Assembly: GCF_002868735.1 (NCBI RefSeq) | Contig: NZ_CP025614.1 | Location: forward strand, 124,001 to 188,000 | Reading direction: 5' to 3' | DNA: 64,000 bases | Source of the DNA: Niveispirillum cyanobacteriorum | GTDB taxonomy: Bacteria; Pseudomonadota; Alphaproteobacteria; Azospirillales; Azospirillaceae | In this document: one piece after another, positions 27,196 to 36,442 of the stretch | Layout: every line of letters begins with the position of its first letter | Position numbering within the stretch: the first letter of the stretch is position 1 | Notes under the pieces: model-generated | The model's database searches: none | What the model was told of the DNA's origin: nothing | The model's input: the letters and a program-made list of their open reading frames with translations, nothing else | Program-made: the position numbers and the translations under genes

Positions 27196-27778
27196 GTTGG
27201 TGGGCTACATGCGGGTGTCGTCGGACGGAGACCGACAAACGACCGCGCTCCAGCGTGATGCCCTGATCACCGCCGGGGTCGATCCCCGTCACCTGTTCGA
27301 GGACAAAGCATCGGGAGCGCGGGACGACCGACCCGGCCTCAAACAATGCCTGTCCTTCCTGAAGTCGGGTGATACGCTGGTTGTGTGGAAGCTGGATCGT
27401 CTTGGGCGCTCGCTGCCTCACCTGCTCGACATCATCACCGGACTGCGCGACGGGGGCATCGCGTTCCGGTCCCTGACGGAGGGCATGGACACCAACACTC
27501 CGCACGGCGAACTGCTGTTCCATCTGTTCGGTGCGCTTGCACAATATGAACGCGCCCTGACCCGTGAACGTGTCCAGGCCGGGCTGATGGCCGCCCGCAG
27601 GCGAGGGCGACGCGGCGGCAGGCCCGTCACGATACAACCCGAAAAGCTGGAGGCGGTCATGGCCGCCCTGTACGGAGGAGCCAGCAAGGCCGCCGTGTGC
27701 CGGACCTTCGGCATCGCCCGCAGCACGCTGATCGACACCTTGAAACGCACCGGGTGGAACGGCACCAGCAAGGTTTAA
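27194..27778 (+). CDS. tnpR: Serine resolvase TnpR
   Basis: 194 residues. The N-terminal resolvase domain has YMRVSSDGDRQTT with the catalytic Ser, the conserved KLDRLGRSLPHLL and a long E-helix; the C-terminus holds an arginine-rich hinge (RRRGRRGGRP) and a helix-turn-helix (SKAAVCRTFGIARSTLID). It resolves cointegrates at res and is divergent from tnpA. Full length, so this second transposon should be self-sufficient. Confidence 0.95.
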   Translation: MLVGYMRVSSDGDRQTTALQRDALITAGVDPRHLFEDKASGARDDRPGLKQCLSFLKSGDTLVVWKLDRLGRSLPHLLDIITGLRDGGIAFRSLTEGMDTNTPHGELLFHLFGALAQYERALTRERVQAGLMAARRRGRRGGRPVTIQPEKLEAVMAALYGGASKAAVCRTFGIARSTLIDTLKRTGWNGTSKV

Positions 27779-27884
27779 TGAGTGCCAAGCACCTCCCAAA
27801 TCCATCCCAAAAACGCCATCGATCTACCGATCCCTATTTGTTCTCACGAGCGGTACATAAAACTCACTTTCGTGTCGGCACCCC

Positions 27885-28640
27885 CTGATGGCCTTTGACC
27901 TCAAGACCGGGCAGCGCCGCTGGCTGCGCCAGACGGTGGCCAATGATGCCTGGAACGTGGCCTGCATGATGGGCGACCATCCCTCCTGCCCCAAGGAGCG
28001 GGGGCCGGATCTGGACTATGCCGCCTCCCCCATCCTGGCGGCCCTGCCCGGTGGCGGGCAGATGCTGCTGGGCGGGCAGAAAAGCGGTGTGGTCCATGGT
28101 GTGGACCCCGATACCGGTGCCCTGCGTTGGAGCACCCGGGTCGGGCGCGGCGGCGTGCAGGGCGGTGTGCATTTCGGCATGGCGGCGGAGGGGGCGCGGC
28201 TGTACGTGCCCATATATGACATGGCCAATGCGCGGGACGGCAGCAAGCCCACCGATCCGCCGCGTCCCGGCCTGCACGCCATCGACGCCGCCACCGGCAA
28301 ACTTCTGTGGAGCCACCCGGCGGAGGATGTCTGCGGCGGGCGGGAATTCTGCGATCCCGGCATTACGGCGGCCATCACGGCCATGCCGGGCGTGGTCTTT
28401 GCCGGCCATTCCGACGGCTGGGTCCGCGCCTATGACGGGGCGACCGGCAAGATCGTGTGGCGGTTCGACACGACACAGCCGGTGAAGGCCGTGAACGGGG
28501 TGGAGGCGCGCGGCGGATCGATGAGCGGCCCCGGCCCCGCCATCGGCGACGGGCATGTCGTGCTGAATTCCGGCTATGGCCTGTATTTCAAGATGCCGGG
28601 CAATGCCCTGCTGGTCTTCGCCCCCGAAAAGGGGCGTTGA
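27885..28640 (+). pseudogene. Haem c/PQQ alcohol dehydrogenase, 3' part
   Basis: After the duplicated CTGAT the frame continues MAFDLKTGQRRWLRQTVANDAWN and the remaining propeller blades (DPDTGALRW, AIDAATGKLLW, AYDGATGKIVW). Joined to 22744-23912 with one copy of CTGAT it gives a 639-residue protein, the length usual for polyvinyl-alcohol dehydrogenases. The ATG at 27888 could start this part alone, but it has no haem domain or signal peptide. The absence of other lesions suggests the insertion is recent. Confidence 0.9.
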
Positions 28641-28698
28641 GCGGGGGCAGCGGTTTGGTTATGGGTGGGGGTCGCTGACTGTTGCCGGCCCCCCGCCC

Positions 28699-29454
28699 AT
28701 GACCGACCAACCCGCCCCCGGACTGCTGGACAAGGCGCTGTCGCTGCTGCCGCTGGTGGCGCGGGCGGGGACCTGTTCGCTGACGCAGCTGGCGGGGGAA
28801 CTGGGTTTGCCGCTGTCCACCATCCACCGGCTGGCGCAGGACCTCACAAGGCATGGCTATCTGATCCGGCTGGGCCGGGGGCGTTACCGGCTGGGGCCGG
28901 CCCTGCTGTCGCTGGCGGCGGGGCTGCGGCTGGAGGATATGCTGATCGAGGTGGCCCGCCCGCTGGTCCAGGACTTGGCCCGCGACTGCCGGGCCTGCGT
29001 GCATCTGGGCAGTTTCGATGGCGAAATGGTTACCTACCTGCTGAAGCGCGGCTTCGGGCGGGAGAAGATATTCTCAGCCGAGGGGATGCAGCTGGAGGCC
29101 TATTGCTCCGGCATCGGCAAGGTGCTGCTGGCCCACCTGCCGGCGGCCGACCGGGCGCGCTATCTGGCGGGCGGTCCCTTCGTGGCCCTGACCCCGCGCA
29201 CCATCACCGACCCGGCCCGGTTGGATGAGGAGCTGACCCGCATCCGGGCCCAGGGCTGGGCCCTGGATGATGAGGAGATATTGACGGGCCTGCGCTGTGC
29301 CGCCGTGCCCGTGCGGGACCGCACCGGCACCGTCATCGCCGCCCTGTCGGTCAGCGCCGGCCTGCCCGCCATGCCGGTGGCGCGGGTGGCGGACCTGCTG
29401 CCCCTGCTGCACCGGACGGCGAATACTATCCGGGACCGGCTGTTCGGCGCCTAA
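28699..29454 (+). CDS. IclR-family transcriptional regulator
   Basis: 251 residues: an N-terminal winged helix-turn-helix (SLTQLAGELGLPLSTIHRLAQDLTRHGYL, about residues 25-55) and the IclR effector domain with the GFGREKIFSAEGMQLEAYCSGIGKVLLAHL core. Such regulators bind small aromatic or aliphatic acids and commonly control catabolic operons. It is the only regulator in the 22-46 kb segment and starts 58 bp after the PQQ dehydrogenase gene. It is therefore the natural candidate to bind the repeated 27-bp motif. Its stop overlaps the convergent exporter gene. Confidence 0.9.
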   Translation: MTDQPAPGLLDKALSLLPLVARAGTCSLTQLAGELGLPLSTIHRLAQDLTRHGYLIRLGRGRYRLGPALLSLAAGLRLEDMLIEVARPLVQDLARDCRACVHLGSFDGEMVTYLLKRGFGREKIFSAEGMQLEAYCSGIGKVLLAHLPAADRARYLAGGPFVALTPRTITDPARLDEELTRIRAQGWALDDEEILTGLRCAAVPVRDRTGTVIAALSVSAGLPAMPVARVADLLPLLHRTANTIRDRLFGA

Positions 29455-30059
29455 ACCAGGGCGGCGACGCAGGCGGCCAGGATGGCAAGGCCCATGGCGA
29501 TGTTCATCGCCCGTTCGGCGCGCGGTGCCATCTCAATCCGGCCCAGGGCGCGACCGGCCAGCAGCCAAGCAATATCCACCACGATCATCACGACGACGAC
29601 CAGCAGCCATTTCAGGCCGCCATCGCCCAAGCCCTGCGCCGGGTCCAGCAGGATGAAGGACCCGAACAGCGAGGCGAAGGCCAGATAGGCCTTGGGGTTC
29701 GTCACCCCCAGGATGAAGGCACCCCAGGGCCGCCAGGCCCCCGCCCCCTGCCCGTCGCCGCCCACACCGCCCGATGGCGGGGCGCTGGCGATGCTCCAGG
29801 CCAGCGCGATCAGATAGGCGGTGGAGGCCACCAGCATGATCACCCGCAGGGCCGGAAAGGCCTGCAAAAGCGCCACCAGACCCACCGCGCTCAAGCCGGC
29901 CGCCAGCGCCAGCCCGGCCTGCAAGGCCAGGAAATAGCGCAGGGCGTGGCCGGTACTGCATTGCCGGCCCACCACCACCAGGGCGGCAATTGCCGGCCCC
30001 GGCGACCCCAGCAGCGCCACCGCCGCCAGCAGGAAACCAAGGATCGATCCCATCTCCAT
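29451..30059 (-). CDS. LysE-family exporter
   Basis: 202 residues, about six membrane helices, with the family's N-terminal GSPGPAIAALVVVGRQ motif and the central GVTNPKAYLAF motif. LysE/RhtB proteins export amino acids or small metabolites across the inner membrane; the substrate cannot be inferred here. An ATG at 30053 is an alternative start with GGAG before it. It is convergent with the IclR gene, ends overlapping by 4 bp. A dyad operator-like sequence sits just upstream. Confidence 0.88.
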   Translation of the reverse strand: MEMGSILGFLLAAVALLGSPGPAIAALVVVGRQCSTGHALRYFLALQAGLALAAGLSAVGLVALLQAFPALRVIMLVASTAYLIALAWSIASAPPSGGVGGDGQGAGAWRPWGAFILGVTNPKAYLAFASLFGSFILLDPAQGLGDGGLKWLLVVVVMIVVDIAWLLAGRALGRIEMAPRAERAMNIAMGLAILAACVAALV

Positions 30060-30074
30060 CTCACACCTTTATAG

Positions 30075-30102
30075 AAAGACATCCACATATAAAGATGTCT
30101 TT
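30075..30102. promoter_or_regulatory. Dyad operator-like sequence upstream of the LysE gene
   Basis: AAAGACATC and GATGTCTTT form a perfect 9-bp inverted repeat separated by 10 bp, 16 bp before the exporter start. Both arms are one helical turn apart, the layout of a dimeric repressor site. No regulator gene adjoins the exporter; the factor is unknown. Confidence 0.6.
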
Positions 30103-30164
30103 ATGTTTAAGGGTGAGAACTGTCAAGGGGGGAGCGGTGCGCCCCTCCCCCCCCTGAACCAGCC

Positions 30165-30938
30165 TTACCGTCCCGCGAACCGTACCGGCTGGCGCGCAAA
30201 GAAGGCCGCGCGGGCGGCGGCGTGATCCTGGGTGGCGATCAGCATGGCCTGGCCCGCCTCCTCCGCCCGCAAGACATCGTCCAAACCCTGCGGCCAGGCG
30301 GCCAGGGCCGATTTGACGGCGGCGACGGCGCCGGGCGCCGCCTCCGCCAGAAGGGCGGCGCGGGAGAGCGCGGTGGACAGCACCTCGCCTTCGGGGGCCA
30401 GGACATCGGCAATCCGCTCCGCCACGGCATCGGCCCCACTGATGGTGGGGCAGAGCATCAGGATTTCCCGGACCCTTCCCATGGGCACACGCTGCGGCAG
30501 GGACCAGAGCAGGCCCAGATCGGGCATCAATCCCACCTTGCCAAAGGCCGCACAGAAGCGGCTGCCCGGTCCCACCACCACCAGATCACAGGCCAGCGCG
30601 ATGGAGAAGCCGGCCCCGAAGGCCGCCCCCTCCACCGCCGCCACCACGGGCAATGGCAGGGCCACCAGCCGCCGCACAATGCCCTGACAGGCCCGCATCA
30701 TGGCGGTGACGCCCAACGGGTCGGCCCCGTCCATGGCGCCCAGATCGCCGCCGGCACAAAAGGCCCCGCCGTCGCCTGTCAGCACCAGGGCCCGCACCGA
30801 CCGGTCCGCCGACAGCGCATCCAGGGCCGCCGACAGATCGGCCACCAGTTCCGGCACCAGAGCATTGCGCTTGGCCGGCAGCATCAGCCGCAGGATGGCG
30901 ACATCCCCTTCCCGCTCCACCCCCACCAACCCGGCCAT
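30165..30938 (-). CDS. Enoyl-CoA hydratase/isomerase family protein (PaaG-like)
   Basis: 257 residues from ATG 30938 (GGGAGG upstream), a crotonase-fold protein. The oxyanion-hole segment AFCAGGDLGAMDG and the GAAFGAGFSIALACDLVV block are clear. The two Glu residues of true hydratases are not conserved; instead GKVGLMPDLGLLWSLP has an Asp in the position used by PaaG-type isomerases. So it is more likely an isomerase (double-bond or epoxide/oxepin type) than a hydratase. It diverges from the thioesterase gene; the shared promoter region carries the 27-bp motif. Confidence 0.85.
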   Translation of the reverse strand: MAGLVGVEREGDVAILRLMLPAKRNALVPELVADLSAALDALSADRSVRALVLTGDGGAFCAGGDLGAMDGADPLGVTAMMRACQGIVRRLVALPLPVVAAVEGAAFGAGFSIALACDLVVVGPGSRFCAAFGKVGLMPDLGLLWSLPQRVPMGRVREILMLCPTISGADAVAERIADVLAPEGEVLSTALSRAALLAEAAPGAVAAVKSALAAWPQGLDDVLRAEEAGQAMLIATQDHAAARAAFFARQPVRFAGR

Positions 30939-30980
30939 CACACCCTCCCCGCTCTGCTTACTTGTTTAGCTTAGTTTTAT

Positions 30981-31007
30981 TATACGCATGATGTTATTTG
31001 TGTATAC
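30981..31007 (+). promoter_or_regulatory. 27-bp operator-like motif, copy 2
   Basis: Begins TATACGCATGATGTTAT and ends TGTATAC. It lies between the divergent hydratase and thioesterase genes. It matches 40445-40471 at both ends (TATACGCA and TGTATAC) with the same spacing, and 22688-22714 in the middle. Confidence 0.6.
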
Positions 31008-31065
31008 TCAAATCCAGACAGAGAACATGGATCGGGGCATACCGTGCCCCGTGGGGGAGGCGGAG

Positions 31066-31479
31066 ATGGTGACGCGGGCGGAACTGCTGGCCCAGGGCTG
31101 GCAGATGGAGGAATGGGCCGACTATGCCGGCCTGGTCGGTCCTTTCTGGTGGCGGGGCGAGGGCACGGCCCGCACCTATGGCCTGCTGTGCGATGGCAAG
31201 CATCGCAATGAACGCGGCACCATCCATGGCGGCCTGATCGCCACCCTGGCCGACCACGCCATCGGCCTGATCGTCTGGGACAGCGTCGACCGCCGTCCCT
31301 GCGCCACCATCCAGATGAATATCCAATTCATCGGTGCCTGCCGCGTGGGCGACTTCATCGAAGCCAGCGGCGACATCCTGCGCTCCGGCCGCAGCATCAT
31401 CTATGCCCGCGGCCTGCTGTCCGTCGCCGGCAAACCCGTGGCCGGGGTGGATGGGGTGTGGAAACTGCTGGAGGCTTAA
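31066..31479 (+). CDS. PaaI-like hotdog thioesterase
   Basis: 137 residues from ATG 31066, preceded by GGGAGG; the frame is open to 30988 but that start lies over the operator motif. The hotdog-fold signature is RGTIHGGLIATLADHAIG, followed by VDRRPCATIQMNIQFIGA and a strand IIYARGLLSVAGKPVAGV. Such enzymes hydrolyse aryl- or acyl-CoA thioesters, probably recycling CoA from dead-end intermediates of the pathway. The last gene of the left part of the catabolic cluster before the SIR2 gene. Confidence 0.85.
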   Translation: MVTRAELLAQGWQMEEWADYAGLVGPFWWRGEGTARTYGLLCDGKHRNERGTIHGGLIATLADHAIGLIVWDSVDRRPCATIQMNIQFIGACRVGDFIEASGDILRSGRSIIYARGLLSVAGKPVAGVDGVWKLLEA

Positions 31480-31835
31480 CGCCCCCACCAACGCCGCCTA
31501 TGCAACCAAGTGAAACACAAAATGCAGGTGCGTTGCACGGACCCCAGCCCGAACCGGGCCGCCGGACGCCCTCCGCGCACCTTGTGCAACATCATGCACC
31601 ACGAAACAGGGGTGTGTTTCACAGCGGACGGTCGGGCCGCTCTGAATGGGTGTGGATACAGGGGTGGTGTTGATGGGGGCAGGATAGCACGGGGCGGTGG
31701 GGATGTCAGCGGTTAGGGGCGGCGATTGTGCATAGTGGCATTAGCACCAAAGCCGCCACAGGGTATGCATCTTCAAAAGGTCTTGCTATGTTTGGCTGAC
31801 AACTGTGTTCACTGAGCTATTCGGACGATAGGTCA
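31480..31835. other. Intergenic stretch before the SIR2-like gene
   Basis: About 355 bp. Composition shifts from GC-rich to more AT-rich near 31720, which may mark the left edge of the inserted defence gene. No repeat, integrase, tRNA or attachment site was recognised. Confidence 0.4.
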
Positions 31836-34800
31836 ATGCGCTTTCTTGCCAGTGGGCCATCGATTCCCGATGAACTCCTCGTCGCGCGCGACGAAGGGCG
31901 AGTTGTGTTTTTCTGCGGAGCCGGCGTCTCAAAGGCTCGTGCAGATTTGCCTGATTTCTACGGTCTGACCTCAAATGTTCTCGATAAACTAGGTGCCGGG
32001 CAAGATAGTCTAGCAAGACAAATTACGAAAGTTGCACAACGACTGCAGAAATGCCAATCGTTAAAACAAATAGGGACAATTGTCTCCGCTGACAAAGTGT
32101 TTGGATTTTTAGAGCAAGAATTTAACATCAATGATGTTCGCTCGGAGGTCGCAAAGGCGTTGCAACCTAGAAAAGATGCCGATCTTTCAGCACACAAAAT
32201 ATTGATTGATCTTGCACGGGGGCCTGATGGTGTCGTGCGATTGGTCACTACTAATTTTGATCGTCTATTCCAAGCCGTCGATCCTCTTCTTAAGTCAAAG
32301 TCTCCACCCGATTTGCCTGACCTGAGGCACAACCATACATTTGACGGTATTGTACATCTGCACGGGATGGTGAACGAGGACTACACAGGCACTCATGGAG
32401 AGGAGTTCGTTGTATCCTCCGCCGATTTCGGCCACGCCTATCTTGCGGAAGGCTGGGCCGCAAACTTCATGCGGCAACTGTTGCAGCGATTCCAGTTGGT
32501 TTTCGTCGGTTATGGGGCAGACGACCCGCCTGTTCAATACCTTCTGGAAGCTCTCGGGCGTACCGCGACTAGCACCGCTGGCATATACGCATTCCATGGC
32601 GGACCACCTGACGAGGCGCAGGCACGCTGGGGCTCAAAAGGCGTCCGCCCCATCGCGTTTGATACTTCAAATAACTACCATGCACTTTGGGCGACTCTGG
32701 AGGCGTGGGCGGCAAGAGCACGCGATCCCGCCGGCTGGGCAGCATCAATTATTGAGATGGCAATGAAAGGTCCTGCCGCCGTCACAGAGCATGAACGCGG
32801 GCAGGTCGCACACCTCGTTTCAACGGTGCCTGGAGCGCGAAGCTGGGCGAGCGCAAGGCCTCCTGCTGAGTGGCTGTGTACCTTCGATCCGGCATTTCGG
32901 TTTAGAAAGCCGGGAAAGGTGGGTGGGGCTTTTGGGGCAGGCACCTACGTCGATCCCTTTGATCTTTATGGTCTCGATACCGACCCCACTCCACCACCAA
33001 TCAACCCCAGCGATCCTTATAGCAAGCGTGAAGTACCGTCTTCCGTCTGGAGCGCTTTCAATATTCAAACTTCGGAACCTCTTCCTGAAGTTGCCGCAAC
33101 ACTCACCGGATATTCTGCTGTTGGTCCGGGCGCGCTAACCAGTCGCCTTTGGTCTCTTGGCCTGTGGTTGTCTGAAATTTGCTATCAGCCAGCCGCTGTA
33201 TGGTGGGCAGCTTCCAGAGGTCCACTGCATGAGGCGGTGCAAGGAAACATTAGGAGAAAACTCGCTTTTGAGGCTGAGCATTGCTCGGCCACGGTCAAAC
33301 GGGCGTGGTACCTTCTTCTCGGTTCGTGGGAGGACGGAAGACGAGGTTCTCGCCTGGATTGGTACGATTTCAGACGTCAGATCAAGGTCGGGGATTGGAC
33401 TAACTCTACAATTATTAGCATGGTGCAAGCTATACAGCCTCGCCTTAGTGCCGAGTTCTGCTACTGGAGTGGACCTGTTCCACCGCGGGGCCACGATGAC
33501 ATCTCATTGAATCGGTTGATCAGCTTGGACGTAAGCTATCCCGACTGGGAAACTGATATCGAGATTCCTGACGAGCACCTAGCTTCCGTCGTGAAAGGAG
33601 TTCGTTGGACCCTCGAACGAGCAATGACCCTGGAGGCCGAACGGGGAGAGTCCTATCTGCAACTGTCCCATCCCTTGACACCGGACCCAGATATCCCGGC
33701 GGGTGATCACCAATATATCCGTGGCCTAGATCTACTTCTGAAACGCTATGTCATTATGTACTTGCGGCTTCACAGTCTCTCCCCCGCACTAACTGCCAAG
33801 GAGCGTTGCGCATGGGCGGTAGACGATACTGTCTTTGCACGACTAAGAATTTGGGTCGCCGGCCAGACGGACATCACGGAATCTAGTGAGGCCGGTCGGT
33901 ACTTAACGGAACTTTCTGAAGAAGCGTTCTGGGATAGTAACAATCAACGAGACCTGCTCATCGCCATACAGTCACGCTGGGAAAATCTGTCTACAAGAAA
34001 TAAATCACGGCTAACCCGAAAACTCTTAAAGGGCCCAGAACGTTGGGAGCATGAAACAAAAAAGGAGTTCAAAGAACGACGCGCAATATATATTCTTGAG
34101 CGTCTAGAATGGTTGAAGCAGCAGGGTATCGCTCTCGAAATCCATTCTGCCAAGCTTGACAAGCTTCGCCGCCACTCGCCCCGATGGAAAGCTGATTTTG
34201 CATCAACTGCCGCACAGTCCCGTGAAGCGCGAAGCGGGTATGTAACGACGGATACCACACCCGATATTCTGTTGGGGGTACCGCTTTCAACTTTGATCGA
34301 CGTCGCCGATCAATTACGCGGACGCGATCCGAAAGATTCATTTCGGGAGGTTGATCCGTTCCAGGGATACGTCAAAAATGAGCCTTTGCGTGCGCTAGCG
34401 GCGTTACGCATACGGACGACGAGAGGCCCCTTCCCTTCACAGTCCTGGAGAACGTTCCTGCAGTCGGAGGCGTGCCAAGCCAATAGGCCACGTCTTGTCG
34501 CACTGATTTCTGGTCACCTTGCCAGGCTGCCGCTTGATGGTCTTGGAACGATCCGGCACGAGGCATCAAGGTGGATCGCCACGACTGCACCAATTCTGCT
34601 CAAGCTCTCACCCGGGATTTTTGCGAGACTATGGTACACATTTCTGAATCTTCTTTCTTTGGACACAAGCCTCGGAAGTTCTTCTGTATTTCATAGTTCA
34701 AGGGGTAGGGACTGGCTTACCGAGGGGATCAACTCACCTGTCGGCCATCTCATTGAAGCTCTACTTCAACACCCTGAGATCGCTGATTTGGAAACTGGGC

Positions 34801-35666
34801 AGGAACTACCAGTGATTTGGCGATCCTATGTGAATGATCTGCTCAATCTCCCCGGCGACCAGCCATACTATGCTATTGCGATCCTTAGTCGGATACTTGG
34901 CTTCCTGTACGATAAAGCTCCATCATGGACCGAAGAGCGGCTATTTGGTCGATTGGATGCAGAACGCCGAGATGCAACCGAAGCTTTCTGGGCCGGCTTC
35001 CTTGGCGGCAACAAGCCGACAGTTTCGCTATATACGCGGATCAAACCGCTAATGCTTGCCCGTGTCCGTGACGAAGTCAAAAGCGAAACCCAAGGCCTTG
35101 CTGGTCGCCTTCTCGCTGGATGGAGAAATGTCCCGCCTGATATGAAGGATTACTTGGTCACCGACGAAGAGTTACGGGATGCTTTGGTCCATGGGAGTGA
35201 CGAGTTTCGGCAACAAGTGCTTTGGAATCTCTGGAATTGGTCGAGAAAAAACGGGCAAGACAATTGGGCTGCAATGGTTCCAATTTTTTTCCAATCTGTA
35301 TGGCCACGACAGAAAGCGGCAAATAGCTCTCGAACAACAGACAGGATTATTGATATTCTACTCTCTAGTGACGATAGTTTTCCTGAATTGTTCAATATGG
35401 TATCTTCTTGCCTTGTCAGAAATGATCGATATACCAGCAACATTTTCAATGGATTAGATGATCTTGAGCAATCGAATGGCGAGTTAGTTCGAAAATTTCC
35501 GTCTGTTGTTTTGGAATTGTTAATCAAAGTGCTGCCGGTCGAAGTACAAAATTGGCCTCATAATGTCCGTGCAATACTTAAATTGATCAGTGATGAAAAC
35601 TCAGCTTTAGCGACTGACGAGCGCATGTTGATTCTGTTGAGGAAGCTCGATAACAGTGGCCGGTAA
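31836..35666 (+). CDS. SIR2-like NADase-type large protein, probable anti-phage defence
   Basis: 1276 residues. Residues ~1-250 form a SIR2-like domain: VVFFCGAGVSKA with the NAD-binding GAGVS at 28-32, LVTTNFDRL with N140, GIVHLHGMV with H176, FVVSSADFGHAYL and the closing FVGYGADDPPVQYLL. N140 and H176 sit where the NAD-hydrolysing defence sirtuins have their catalytic pair. The remaining ~1000 residues are helical without a recognisable Walker motif, so it resembles long DSR1/DSR2-type defence-associated sirtuins in which the C-terminal part senses phage. Expected action is NAD depletion and abortive infection. Composition is clearly less GC-rich than both neighbours and it splits a metabolic cluster, so it was acquired horizontally. 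It stands alone, with no obvious partner gene. Confidence 0.8.
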   Translation: MRFLASGPSIPDELLVARDEGRVVFFCGAGVSKARADLPDFYGLTSNVLDKLGAGQDSLARQITKVAQRLQKCQSLKQIGTIVSADKVFGFLEQEFNINDVRSEVAKALQPRKDADLSAHKILIDLARGPDGVVRLVTTNFDRLFQAVDPLLKSKSPPDLPDLRHNHTFDGIVHLHGMVNEDYTGTHGEEFVVSSADFGHAYLAEGWAANFMRQLLQRFQLVFVGYGADDPPVQYLLEALGRTATSTAGIYAFHGGPPDEAQARWGSKGVRPIAFDTSNNYHALWATLEAWAARARDPAGWAASIIEMAMKGPAAVTEHERGQVAHLVSTVPGARSWASARPPAEWLCTFDPAFRFRKPGKVGGAFGAGTYVDPFDLYGLDTDPTPPPINPSDPYSKREVPSSVWSAFNIQTSEPLPEVAATLTGYSAVGPGALTSRLWSLGLWLSEICYQPAAVWWAASRGPLHEAVQGNIRRKLAFEAEHCSATVKRAWYLLLGSWEDGRRGSRLDWYDFRRQIKVGDWTNSTIISMVQAIQPRLSAEFCYWSGPVPPRGHDDISLNRLISLDVSYPDWETDIEIPDEHLASVVKGVRWTLERAMTLEAERGESYLQLSHPLTPDPDIPAGDHQYIRGLDLLLKRYVIMYLRLHSLSPALTAKERCAWAVDDTVFARLRIWVAGQTDITESSEAGRYLTELSEEAFWDSNNQRDLLIAIQSRWENLSTRNKSRLTRKLLKGPERWEHETKKEFKERRAIYILERLEWLKQQGIALEIHSAKLDKLRRHSPRWKADFASTAAQSREARSGYVTTDTTPDILLGVPLSTLIDVADQLRGRDPKDSFREVDPFQGYVKNEPLRALAALRIRTTRGPFPSQSWRTFLQSEACQANRPRLVALISGHLARLPLDGLGTIRHEASRWIATTAPILLKLSPGIFARLWYTFLNLLSLDTSLGSSSVFHSSRGRDWLTEGINSPVGHLIEALLQHPEIADLETGQELPVIWRSYVNDLLNLPGDQPYYAIAILSRILGFLYDKAPSWTEERLFGRLDAERRDATEAFWAGFLGGNKPTVSLYTRIKPLMLARVRDEVKSETQGLAGRLLAGWRNVPPDMKDYLVTDEELRDALVHGSDEFRQQVLWNLWNWSRKNGQDNWAAMVPIFFQSVWPRQKAANSSRTTDRIIDILLSSDDSFPELFNMVSSCLVRNDRYTSNIFNGLDDLEQSNGELVRKFPSVVLELLIKVLPVEVQNWPHNVRAILKLISDENSALATDERMLILLRKLDNSGR

Positions 35667-35696
35667 GTAATACACTCGGATACAATTGGCCACCCC

Positions 35697-36434
35697 CTAC
35701 CCCCCCATCCCCCACCGTATCCCCCGCCGCAGCAGCTCATAATAAACCGGGTGTGCCCAGGCGCCGCGTTCGACGAAGGGGTAGAAGTCGGCCAGTGGGC
35801 GCAGGTCGAAGCGGCCTCGGCAGTGGCCCAGGGTCAGGTAGAGGACTTCGCCGCCATGGCTGGGCCGCGTGTACATCACCAGATGTTCAGCGTCGGGCCA
35901 GTCGCTGTGGGTGAATTCGGGGGTTTGGCCGGCGAAGCGGGTGGTCAGGAGGGGGTGGTTGCCGGGGTGGAAGGTGCAGAGATATTGCTCATCCTCCACA
36001 AAGAAGTCGCGCAGGCCCCGTGTCAGGGCGTGGTCCTTGTCGGCCACCTTGACCTTGAAGCGGCCGATGGGGGGGTGGGCCTGGAACTGGCTGCCCAGCA
36101 TTTCCATGAAGTCAGGCGCGCAATCGGGGCAGTCCACCTTGCCATCGGCCAGGAAATTCAGGATGGAGTTGGTGCCGTGCAGCGCGAACCAGCGGCGGCC
36201 CTTGCCCAGGAAATCGCGCAGGGCGGCCAGTCCCTTTTCGTCCGGCACGATGTCGCAGGTATAGGTGATCAGCATGTCGGTGCTACGGATCGTGTCGGCG
36301 TCGCTGTAATCATTCAGGATGGTGACGCGCGCGGTTTCATGCTCGGCCAGCAGCTTCAACAGCTCCAGCCGCGCGAAATCAATATCATGGTACTTGCCGC
36401 CAGCGATCAGGCAGATATCGAAACGGGTGGACAT
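35697..36434 (-). CDS. ThuA-like domain protein
   Basis: 245 residues from ATG 36434 (GAGGCC just upstream). The class-I glutamine-amidotransferase-like ThuA fold is shown by the ICLIAGGKYHDIDFAR start, FLGKGRRWFALHG, the EFTHSDWPDAEHLVMYTR segment and GEVLYLTLGHCRGRFD near the end. ThuA proteins occur in sugar- and trehaluose-type utilisation loci, and ThuA-like proteins in diverse catabolic clusters, with largely unproven activity. It is the last gene of a three-gene minus-strand unit with the VOC and MaoC genes, 8 bp after the VOC stop. Confidence 0.8.
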   Translation of the reverse strand: MSTRFDICLIAGGKYHDIDFARLELLKLLAEHETARVTILNDYSDADTIRSTDMLITYTCDIVPDEKGLAALRDFLGKGRRWFALHGTNSILNFLADGKVDCPDCAPDFMEMLGSQFQAHPPIGRFKVKVADKDHALTRGLRDFFVEDEQYLCTFHPGNHPLLTTRFAGQTPEFTHSDWPDAEHLVMYTRPSHGGEVLYLTLGHCRGRFDLRPLADFYPFVERGAWAHPVYYELLRRGIRWGMGG

Positions 36435-36442
36435 TGGCGGCC

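Larger units (their letters stand above)
23913..27884. mobile_element. Second Tn3-family transposon, 3972 bp
   Basis: Ends are about 45-bp inverted repeats starting GGGGTGCCGACACGAAAGTG with three mismatches. The 5-bp duplication CTGAT flanks it (23908-23912 and 27885-27889). It contains only tnpA, a divergent tnpR and an intervening res region, that is, a minimal unit-type Tn3 element without cargo. It is distinct in end sequence and proteins from the 309-16588 transposon. It interrupts the PQQ dehydrogenase gene, and its removal restores the frame. Confidence 0.95.

Noticed and set aside
31480-31835. An attachment site or integrase marking a genomic island before the SIR2 gene
   Set aside because: No integrase, tRNA end or direct repeat was found on either side.
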